Assembly: GCA_903919165.1 (NCBI GenBank)
Contig: CAIXHJ010000418.1
Coordinates: forward strand, 1-11,387
Origin: an uncultured Holophagaceae bacterium
Lineage (GTDB): Bacteria > Acidobacteriota > Holophagae > Holophagales > Holophagaceae
Length of the DNA: 11,387 nt
Direction of reading: 5' to 3'
Shown here: in pieces, positions 6,023-11,387 of the stretch
How the letters are laid out: each line of letters starts with the position of its first letter
How positions within the stretch are numbered: the first letter of the stretch is position 1
The notes under the pieces: generated by a model
Databases searched by the model: none
Seen by the model: the letters and a program-made list of their open reading frames with translations, nothing else
Told to the model about the DNA's origin: nothing
Program-made: the position numbers and the translations under genes

Positions 6023-6051
6023 TTGGCCCGAAGGGCATCCGACCGTATTCT
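6023..6051 (+). promoter_or_regulatory. Candidate sigma70-type promoter of the DUF1292-like gene
   Basis: TTGGCC (6023-6028) and TATTCT (6046-6051) are spaced by exactly 17 bp. The predicted transcript start near 6058 leaves a leader of about 18 nt that includes AAGGAG at 6064-6069 before the ATG at 6076. This is the cleanest promoter-plus-RBS arrangement in the window. Confidence 0.55.
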
Positions 6052-6075
6052 GGTCCCTTGCGCAAGGAGAAGCCC

Positions 6076-6423
6076 ATGGCTCACGAAGGTCATGAACACG
6101 GACCGGACTGCAACCACGATCACGATGAGTCCTTCGAAATCGAAGTCGTCGAACTCGAAGACGACAATGGCGAGAAGGAAGAGTTCGCGATCCTGGAAGA
6201 GCTCGAGTTCGAGGGTCGCAACTTCGCCATCCTCGCGCCCCTGGCCGAGCTGCAGGCCCAGGAAGACGGCAAGGCGGACCCTGAAGAGGGCCTGAGCATG
6301 GAAATCTTCGAGGTGAAGGACGACATGTTCACCCCACTGGACGACGAGGATCTGGCCGAGCGGCTCATGAAGCACCTCGACGAGCAGGAAGCCAAGCTGA
6401 AGGCCGAGGAAGAGAAGGACTGA
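6076..6423 (+). CDS. Acidic DUF1292-like protein with His-rich N-terminus
   Basis: It encodes 115 residues from the ATG at 6076, preceded by AAGGAG. The body resembles DUF1292 (YrzB-like): an acidic core with VELEDDNGEKEEFAILEELE, then a short strand-rich part (RNFAILAPL) and a strand MEIFEVKDDMFTPLDDEDL. The last 25 residues are charged and helical. The function of DUF1292 is unknown to me. The first 17 residues carry five His and one Cys (His3, 6, 8, 14, 16 and Cys12), which looks like a metal-binding tail; this is inference. The protein is strongly acidic and has no signal peptide or membrane segment, so it is probably cytosolic. The gene has its own candidate promoter and is followed by a long perfect hairpin. 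Confidence 0.8.
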   Translation: MAHEGHEHGPDCNHDHDESFEIEVVELEDDNGEKEEFAILEELEFEGRNFAILAPLAELQAQEDGKADPEEGLSMEIFEVKDDMFTPLDDEDLAERLMKHLDEQEAKLKAEEEKD

Positions 6424-6434
6424 CCTCCTTCCGG

Positions 6435-6468
6435 CGCACGAAGGCCCCCGATTGGGGGCCTTCGTGCG
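6435..6468. terminator. 15-bp perfect hairpin without a T-run
   Basis: CGCACGAAGGCCCCC (6435-6449) pairs perfectly with 6454-6468 around the loop GATT. It begins 12 bp after the DUF1292-like stop codon and ends 28 bp before the aconitase-like start. Neither strand shows a run of T after the stem, so it is either a hairpin-only terminator or a processing or stabilising structure. Confidence 0.6.
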
Positions 6469-6484
6469 TCAGGGGAAGAACAGA

Positions 6485-6490
6485 TACCCT
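6485..6490 (+). promoter_or_regulatory. Candidate -10 hexamer just before the aconitase-like gene
   Basis: TACCCT ends 6 nt before the ATG at 6497. A GGAAGG lies directly against the ATG, too close to serve as a normal Shine-Dalgarno. A transcript starting at or next to the ATG is plausible. Confidence 0.33.
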
Positions 6491-6496
6491 GGAAGG

Positions 6497-8443
6497 ATGT
6501 TGTCTGATCCCGTCCGCTTCGAAGGCCGAATTCTGTTCCTGACGGTGGATCCGGCACGGATCCTCCGCCAGCTGGACGGCGAGGATCTGGAGCCTCCCGA
6601 AACCGGTCCCCTGCGGGACCAGATCAGCACAGACGAGATCACGCCGGCTTTCATCTGCTACCACTTCGGCGAGAAGCTGGGGGACTTCCCTTACCTGGGC
6701 CTGAAGTGCGGCGGGGCCTTCCCCGTGAAGGAAGGAGCCGTCCGGGCCGGAGGCTTCTCTGTGAGCGTGGCGGGCAAGCGCCGGGGCAAGGGCAGCAGCC
6801 GCGAGGCCAGCCCCTACGCGGAACATTGCGCGGGCATCCGCCTGGTGATCGCCGAAAGCTTCGAGCGCATCTACCGCCAGAACTGCCAGAACCTGGGTCT
6901 GCTCACCAGTACGGACTTCGGTCTGATCCCGCGGATCCGCCGGGGCGAGGCCATCCCGCTGGCCGAGTTCACCACGGGGCTCGATTCGATCACCGCTGAA
7001 ATCGTGCGTCGCGGGGGGCTCTTCGCCTACAACGCCGCGCGGCTCAGGGTCGAGGTGGTGCCGCCCCTGCCGATCCATGCGCCGCGTCCCATGACCTACG
7101 CTGAAAAATTATTGGCACGACATGCGGTGGTGGAGGCCTCCACGGGGGAAACAGGCCTCCCCGTGGTGAGGCCCGCAGACGGTCTCTTCGTGAAGGCCGA
7201 CTGGCGCTTCAGCCACGAATACGTGACACCCATGGCTGCGAGCTTTCTGGAGAAGGCGTTGGGCGGGGGTGCCGTCCTGCATGATCCTGGAAGCATCCTG
7301 GCCTTTCGGGACCACCTCACCTTCCTGCATCACACCATGGAGGCCGAGCACCGAGCCATGGGCCTGCTGGGGGTGGCCGAGTCCCTGAAACCCGCGCAGG
7401 AAGCCTTCTGCACCAAGCACGGCATCCGGCTCCACGGCGAGCTACCGGATGGCTCAGGCAGCGAAGGCATCTGCCACGCGATCATGGCCGAACGCTATGT
7501 CCTGCCGGGCCAGGTGGTGGTGGGCACGGATTCGCACACGCCCCACGCGGGGGCCCTGGGCTGCCTTGCGTTCGGCGTCGGCACCACGGACATCGCCTGC
7601 GCCTGGGTGACGGGCGACACGCGCGTCACCGTGCCGCCCACCCTGCGCGTGCGCCTGCATGGAAGGATGCCGGCGGGAGTGTCTGCCAAGGACCTCGTCC
7701 TGCACCTGCTGGCCCAGCCCCTCATCCGCGAAGGCGGCGCCATCGGCCACGTGATCGAGTACCAGGGCGAGGGCCTTTTGGACCTCGACACGGACGAGCG
7801 CGCCACCCTCACCAACATGGCGGCGGAGATCGGCGGCTTCACGGGGCTCATCGCCCCGGACACGGAGACGGTCCGTTTCGTGAAGGAACGCCGAGGCGTG
7901 GATGTGGTTCTGGAGCCATGGATGCGCGGTGACGAGGGCGCAGATTATGCCTGCACGCTGGACGTGGCCTGCGCCTCCCTCGGCCCCATGCTGGCCCGCC
8001 CCGGTGATCCGGGGAACGGAGTGGCCCTGGCGGACCTGGACGAGGCCGTTCCCATCCACATCGCCTACCTGGGCAGCTGCACCGGCGGCAAGCGCGAGGA
8101 CCTGCGGCGGGCCTATGAGGTGGTGCGCACGGCGGTAGCGGAAGGGCGGCGCGTACCGGAGGGCGTACAGTTCTTCGTTCAGTGCGGCAGCGAAGATGTG
8201 CGGCGCTTCGCGGTGGCGCAGGGCTGGATCGCTGCCTTCGAGGCCGTGGGTGCCGTGGTGCTGGGCAGCTCCTGTGGTGCCTGCATCAACGCGGGGCCAG
8301 GAGTCTCCACCGGCCCTCACCAGGTGACCATCAGCGCCATCAACCGGAACTTTCCGGGCCGCAGCGGTCCCGGCCAGGTGTGGCTCGCGAGTCCTGCCAC
8401 CGTGGCCGCCAGCGCCCTGGCGGGGCATATCGCGGGAGCGTGA
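6497..8443 (+). CDS. Aconitase-family hydro-lyase with N-terminal swivel domain
   Basis: It encodes 648 residues from the ATG at 6497; the in-frame extension to 6452 would run through the hairpin and is unlikely. Residues of about 1-200 form a swivel (LeuD-like) domain with the substrate-binding GSSRE motif (Ser100-Glu103) and VIAESFERIYRQN. Residues of about 215-648 form the catalytic part: the GTDSHTPH motif with Asp345-Thr348, and the three 4Fe-4S cluster ligands Cys528 (GSCTGGKRED), Cys593 and Cys596 (SSCGAC), with aconitase-like spacing. The order swivel-then-catalytic is that of AcnB but without its N-terminal HEAT-like domain, and opposite to AcnA. The reaction is a dehydration/hydration of a hydroxy-acid such as citrate/isocitrate or isopropylmalate; the substrate cannot be decided here. 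No other TCA or leucine gene lies in the window. Confidence 0.9.
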   Translation: MLSDPVRFEGRILFLTVDPARILRQLDGEDLEPPETGPLRDQISTDEITPAFICYHFGEKLGDFPYLGLKCGGAFPVKEGAVRAGGFSVSVAGKRRGKGSSREASPYAEHCAGIRLVIAESFERIYRQNCQNLGLLTSTDFGLIPRIRRGEAIPLAEFTTGLDSITAEIVRRGGLFAYNAARLRVEVVPPLPIHAPRPMTYAEKLLARHAVVEASTGETGLPVVRPADGLFVKADWRFSHEYVTPMAASFLEKALGGGAVLHDPGSILAFRDHLTFLHHTMEAEHRAMGLLGVAESLKPAQEAFCTKHGIRLHGELPDGSGSEGICHAIMAERYVLPGQVVVGTDSHTPHAGALGCLAFGVGTTDIACAWVTGDTRVTVPPTLRVRLHGRMPAGVSAKDLVLHLLAQPLIREGGAIGHVIEYQGEGLLDLDTDERATLTNMAAEIGGFTGLIAPDTETVRFVKERRGVDVVLEPWMRGDEGADYACTLDVACASLGPMLARPGDPGNGVALADLDEAVPIHIAYLGSCTGGKREDLRRAYEVVRTAVAEGRRVPEGVQFFVQCGSEDVRRFAVAQGWIAAFEAVGAVVLGSSCGACINAGPGVSTGPHQVTISAINRNFPGRSGPGQVWLASPATVAASALAGHIAGA

Positions 8444-8496
8444 TGACCCGGGAAGAAAGGTCTCGACACAAGCCTTGAAGAGCCCGGTAAGGTGAC

Positions 8497-8526
8497 TTGA
8501 GTGGACCCTGCTGAATGGCCTCTAAT
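8497..8526 (+). promoter_or_regulatory. Candidate promoter of the PAP2 gene
   Basis: TTGAGT (8497-8502) and TCTAAT (8521-8526) are separated by 18 bp. The predicted start near 8533 leaves a leader of about 22 nt carrying GGAG (8538-8541), which supports the start codon at 8555 over upstream in-frame ATGs at 8501 and 8525. Confidence 0.45.
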
Positions 8527-8554
8527 GTTCCACCTTCCGGAGACGACCCAATCC

Positions 8555-9436
8555 ATGCGTAACCTCAGTTTTTTTTCGCTGCTTCTGTGTTCTGGGTGTT
8601 TGTTGGCGGGAGGTCCTGACCCGAATGGTCAGATCACAGGCCCAGGGGCCGCCGAAGGCGCGCTGTCGGGTCCGCCTTCTAATTCCTCGTCCGATCCGGA
8701 TCGTTTCACCCATCTTCCCCGGTTGCTGTGGGACGATGCGGGGCATGTCATCGGCGCCCCGGCACGCTGGGACCGCTCGGATTGGATGACGGCGGGGGCC
8801 GGTGTCGCGGTGGTACTTGGCACGGGCCTGCTGCTGGACAGCTCCGTGGATCGGTTCATGGCGAGACATGCCAATGCTTCCTGGGACCGCGTGGCCAAAG
8901 ACCTGCAGAACCTCGGCAGCACGCCCAGCGTGTTCATCGCAGGGGGCACGTACCTCGCCGGTGTCGCCTTCAAGGATCCTGAAGTGCGGGCCACGGGGAT
9001 CGACACCATGGTGACCATGGGGCTCGCCCAGCTCCTGCTCACCATTCCGCTGAAGGTGGTGGTGGGCCGGTCCAGGCCCTCCGCCGGTCAAGGCACGAAC
9101 GACTTCCATCCGTTGAACGGCGGTGAATCCTTCCCTTCCGGGCACACCACTCAAGCATTCGCCCTGGCCTCGGTGATCGCCGAACACGCGGATACTCCAT
9201 GGGTGTCCTGCGTCTCGTATGGGCTCGCGGGCCTGGTGGGCGTGGCCCGCATGGAGCAGCGCCAGCACTTCATGTCCGACGTGGTGGCGGGCGGGCTCAT
9301 CGGAACCTTCGTCGGGAAGGCCGTGGTCGCCTACAATCAGAGCCTGCGAGCCAATTGGCATTCCAAGGTGTCCGTGTCCTTCGCGCCCACCTTCCAGCCG
9401 GGCGGCTACGGGCTCAGCCTGGCCGTGAAGTTCTGA
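8555..9436 (+). CDS. PAP2-family phosphatase, exported
   Basis: It encodes 293 residues from the ATG at 8555. The N-terminus MRNLSFFSLLLCSGCLLAGG is a signal peptide, with a possible but poor lipobox. The three PAP2 phosphatase motifs are complete: K-x6-RP (Lys167, Arg174-Pro175), PSGH (Pro194-His197) and R-x5-H-x3-D (Arg232, His238, Asp242). Hydrophobic stretches lie at about 80-95, 130-165 and 215-260. Members remove phosphate from lipid phosphates such as phosphatidic acid or undecaprenyl pyrophosphate, or act as acid phosphatases. The C-terminus (VSVSFAPTF, then GYGLSLAVKF) alternates hydrophobic residues and ends in Phe, as many outer-membrane strands do; whether it is membrane-bound there is speculative. 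The 3' end overlaps the convergent dgkA by 23 bp. Confidence 0.9.
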   Translation: MRNLSFFSLLLCSGCLLAGGPDPNGQITGPGAAEGALSGPPSNSSSDPDRFTHLPRLLWDDAGHVIGAPARWDRSDWMTAGAGVAVVLGTGLLLDSSVDRFMARHANASWDRVAKDLQNLGSTPSVFIAGGTYLAGVAFKDPEVRATGIDTMVTMGLAQLLLTIPLKVVVGRSRPSAGQGTNDFHPLNGGESFPSGHTTQAFALASVIAEHADTPWVSCVSYGLAGLVGVARMEQRQHFMSDVVAGGLIGTFVGKAVVAYNQSLRANWHSKVSVSFAPTFQPGGYGLSLAVKF

Positions 9437-9785
9437 CGAACATCCACCAGAGGAAGGCGAGAAAAGTTCCCACCGCGCTGAGGCTGAAGATGAACACCGC
9501 AGCGGCGGCGCAGTCCTTGGAGACCTTGATGGCAGGGTGGATCTCAGGGTGCAGATGGTCGAGGGCATGCTCCAGAGCCGTGTTGATGAGCTCGGCGGCG
9601 AGCACCAGCCCGCAGTTCATCAGCAGCAAGGCCCACCAGATCGCGGGAGGCCGCAGGACGATGAGCAGGGCGACCACCGCAAACGCCATCAGGCTCTGGA
9701 AACGGAAGCTGGCCTCCTGCCTCCAGGCGGTTCGGATCCCCTGGAGGCTGTACGATAGGCGCTTGGGGAAGGGCTGGTTCTTCAT
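9414..9785 (-). CDS. dgkA: Diacylglycerol kinase, DgkA family
   Basis: It encodes 123 residues, the family's usual size. There are three predicted membrane helices (about 32-48, 50-68 and 94-115) after an amphipathic N-terminus. The signature AELINTALEHALDHL holds the catalytic Glu65 and Asn68-Thr69 with Glu72. Glu24 and Lys90-Asp91 fall where E. coli DgkA has Glu28 and Lys94-Asp95. The enzyme phosphorylates diacylglycerol in the inner membrane; some relatives prefer undecaprenol. AAGGA precedes the ATG at 9785. It faces the PAP2 gene and overlaps its end by 23 bp, and it is divergent from the fusion gene at 9832, with only 46 bp between the start codons. Confidence 0.95.
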   Translation of the reverse strand: MKNQPFPKRLSYSLQGIRTAWRQEASFRFQSLMAFAVVALLIVLRPPAIWWALLLMNCGLVLAAELINTALEHALDHLHPEIHPAIKVSKDCAAAAVFIFSLSAVGTFLAFLWWMFVRTSRPG

Positions 9786-9831
9786 GCTGTCCTTGATTGG
9801 GAACGATACATTGTGACACCGGAGCTTCCCG
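9786..9831. promoter_or_regulatory. Short divergent region between dgkA and the fusion gene
   Basis: Only 46 bp separate two outward-facing start codons, so any promoters for dgkA and the fusion gene must overlap each other or extend into the coding sequences. The plus strand carries GGAG at 9821-9824, 7 nt before the ATG at 9832; the minus strand carries AAGGA before the ATG at 9785. No convincing hexamer pair was found. Confidence 0.5.
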
Positions 9832-11387
9832 ATGCCCGATCCTGTAAATATCGCCCGTTACCGCGCCTTGATGTTGGCGGCTCTTGGGCGCCAGGGCGCT
9901 CCGGCTCTTGATCCCAGATCCAGAATCCTCGTGGTGGATGCAGCCCGCCAGCGCCTGGGGCTCCTGGAGGGCGGGCGCCTGGTGTTCGAAGCCGTCATCT
10001 CCACCGCGAAGAATGGCCTGGGCTGCGAGGAAGGCTCCTACCGCACCCCCACGGGCTGGCACCGCATCCACGATCGCATCGGGGCGGGGGCGGAACCGGG
10101 GACCGTCTTCCGCAATCGCGTGGCCGCGGGGGAGGTGTGGCGCGGTGAGATCCGTTCGGAGGATCTGATCCTCACTCGCGTGCTGACTCTGGATGGGCTG
10201 GAAGATGGTTGCAACCGCGGGCCGGGGGTGGATTCCCTGGAACGGTTCATCTATCTTCACGGCACCAACCAGGAAGGGCAGTTGGGCCTGCCTGTCTCCC
10301 ACGGCTGTGTGCGCCTTTCCAATGTGGATGTGGCCTGCCTTTTTGACCTTCTATCGCCCGGAGATCCCGTGCTCATCGCCGGAGACCTTCAGAATGACGG
10401 CCTCGGCCTCGGGCGGCTCCACTTCGCTGGCGTGGCGGGCAGCGGCATGAGCGCCCTGGCCCAGTTCGTGGCGATGAAGGGCGGCCATGCCAGCGGCAGC
10501 GACCGCAGCTTCGACTGCGGCCAGCGGCCCGAGGAAAGGACCCAGCTGGAAGCGTTGGGCGTGACCATCCATTCCCAGAATGGCGCTGGCCTGGAGGGCG
10601 ACTGCTCGGCCCTGATCGTGTCTACGGCGGTCGAGGAAGAGGTGCCTGATGTGGCTGCTGCCAGGCGGCTGGGCGTTCCCGTGCTGCATCGCTCCGAGCT
10701 GCTGGCCCACCTGGTGGCGCGATACCGTACCGTGGCGGTGACGGGGACCAGTGGCAAATCCACCACGGTGGCCATGGTGTTCGAGATCCTCCGGGGTGTG
10801 GGCCGCGATCCTTCGGTCATCACGGGTGGCGAGCTGGTGGCCCTTCAGCGGGAGGGCCTCTGGGGCAATGCCTGGGTGGGCCGATCCGACATCCTGGTCA
10901 TCGAGGCCGACGAAAGTGACGGCTCTGTGGTGCGCTATCACCCTGCCGTGGGTGTGGTCTTGAACCTGCAGCGGGACCACAAGGAGATGGACACCGTGGC
11001 GGAGATGTTCCGTGTCTTCCGGGCCCAGGTCCGCGAGGCCATCGTGCTGGGGGAGGGGGAGAACCTGCAGGAACTCGCCGAAGGTGGGACCGCCTTTCGT
11101 TTCGGGGATGGGTCGGACCTGCGTGTAGAGGGCCTCCTGCTCAGGCCTGAAGGATCCTCCTTCACCTTGCGGGGCTTGCCCTTCCGCCTGCCGGTGCCTG
11201 GCCGTCACAACGTGGAGAATGCCATGGCCGCCATCGCGGCCTGCGTAGCCCTCGGCGTGCCTCTCTCGGCCATGCGGGGGCCCCTGAGGGCATTCCAGGG
11301 GGTGGTACGGCGCTTCCAGGTGCTGGGCGCCCGCCATGGTGTCACTGTGGTCGACGATTTCGGCCACAACCCGGCCAAGGTGGCGGC
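9832..11387 (+). CDS. YkuD L,D-transpeptidase/carboxypeptidase fused to a MurC/Mpl-like ligase (3' end beyond window)
   Basis: One frame is open for 518 codons from the ATG at 9832 (GGAG 7 nt upstream) to the right edge. Residues of about 27-184 are a YkuD domain: ILVVDAARQRLGLLEGG, TPTGWHRIHDRIGAGAEPGT, FIYLHGT with His143, and SHGCVRLSN with catalytic Cys159. After only about ten residues a Mur ligase begins: LHFAGVAGSGMSALAQF (196-212), P-loop TGTSGKST (304-311), EADESD (358-363), DH (382-383), GRHNVENAMAA (457-467) and DDFGHNP (508-514). There is no signal peptide, so the whole chain should be cytoplasmic. A cytoplasmic YkuD L,D-carboxypeptidase, ElsL of Acinetobacter baumannii, trims recycled tetrapeptides, and Mpl joins tripeptide to UDP-MurNAc. 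The fusion may do both steps (inference). MurC-type activity (L-Ala addition) is the main alternative; GTSGKST and DDFGHNP differ from the usual GTHGKTT and DDYGHHP. Confidence 0.93.
   Translation, partial: MPDPVNIARYRALMLAALGRQGAPALDPRSRILVVDAARQRLGLLEGGRLVFEAVISTAKNGLGCEEGSYRTPTGWHRIHDRIGAGAEPGTVFRNRVAAGEVWRGEIRSEDLILTRVLTLDGLEDGCNRGPGVDSLERFIYLHGTNQEGQLGLPVSHGCVRLSNVDVACLFDLLSPGDPVLIAGDLQNDGLGLGRLHFAGVAGSGMSALAQFVAMKGGHASGSDRSFDCGQRPEERTQLEALGVTIHSQNGAGLEGDCSALIVSTAVEEEVPDVAAARRLGVPVLHRSELLAHLVARYRTVAVTGTSGKSTTVAMVFEILRGVGRDPSVITGGELVALQREGLWGNAWVGRSDILVIEADESDGSVVRYHPAVGVVLNLQRDHKEMDTVAEMFRVFRAQVREAIVLGEGENLQELAEGGTAFRFGDGSDLRVEGLLLRPEGSSFTLRGLPFRLPVPGRHNVENAMAAIAACVALGVPLSAMRGPLRAFQGVVRRFQVLGARHGVTVVDDFGHNPAKVA

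Noticed and set aside
7454..8428. Long minus-strand frame antisense to the aconitase-like gene
   Set aside because: Shadow of high-GC codon usage; no domain seen, and the opposite strand carries conserved cluster ligands.
8522..9568. 348-residue minus-strand frame across the PAP2 gene
   Set aside because: Overlaps two well-supported genes (PAP2 and dgkA) and shows no family features.
10351..11367. 338-residue minus-strand frame antisense to the Mur ligase half
   Set aside because: His/Gln/Arg-rich shadow; the plus strand has all Mur ligase motifs in order.

Overview
The window reads as chromosomal DNA of a GC-rich, Gram-negative-type bacterium. Supporting signs are secreted and lipoprotein signal peptides, an E. 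coli-type DgkA, a periplasmic-looking PAP2 phosphatase, and strong G/C preference at third codon positions. The gene complement (DUF2911-TPR protein, divergent peptide deformylase, aconitase-family fusion) and the intergenic repeats fit an Acidobacteriota/Holophagae (Geothrix-like) origin. That assignment rests on impression and was not tested by a search. No phage, plasmid, transposase or CRISPR signature was seen.

Layout. 1-606 (minus) is the 5' part of an unrecognised membrane-anchored coiled-coil protein that runs off the left edge. 607-1001 is non-coding and repeat-bearing. 1002-1528 (minus) is a peptide deformylase split by one missing base. 1626-2063 (minus) is a universal stress protein. 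2320-3348 (plus) is a secreted DUF2911-TPR protein. 3349-3722 is an intergenic region with several 10-bp-phased repeat blocks. 3723-4706 (plus) is an exported alpha/beta hydrolase and 4745-5542 (plus) a SPOR-NlpC/P60 lipoprotein. 5712-5915 (plus) is a cold-shock protein with a long leader and a clear terminator. 6076-6423 (plus) is an acidic DUF1292-like protein with a His-rich N-terminus. 6497-8443 (plus) is a one-chain aconitase-family hydro-lyase with its swivel domain first. 8555-9436 (plus) is a PAP2 phosphatase, whose end overlaps a convergent diacylglycerol kinase (9414-9785, minus). 9832 to the right edge (plus) is a fusion of a YkuD-type L,D-transpeptidase/carboxypeptidase domain to a MurC/Mpl-like ligase.

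The most notable item is the fusion at 9832-11387. It is one uninterrupted frame with no signal peptide. It joins a domain that could trim murein peptides in the cytoplasm to a ligase of the family that attaches such peptides, or L-Ala, to UDP-MurNAc. This suggests a bifunctional peptidoglycan-recycling enzyme. Next to it, PAP2 and DgkA are lipid phosphatase and kinase candidates that could act on the same lipid pool, and an NlpC/P60 hydrolase lies about 4 kb away, so the right half leans toward envelope metabolism.

Secondary points: dispersed intergenic repeats with 10-bp phasing, a 42-bp imperfect repeat upstream of two minus-strand genes, the broken deformylase, and three genes without a Shine-Dalgarno that carry a TAnnnT hexamer 6-7 nt before the start codon, which suggests leaderless transcripts.
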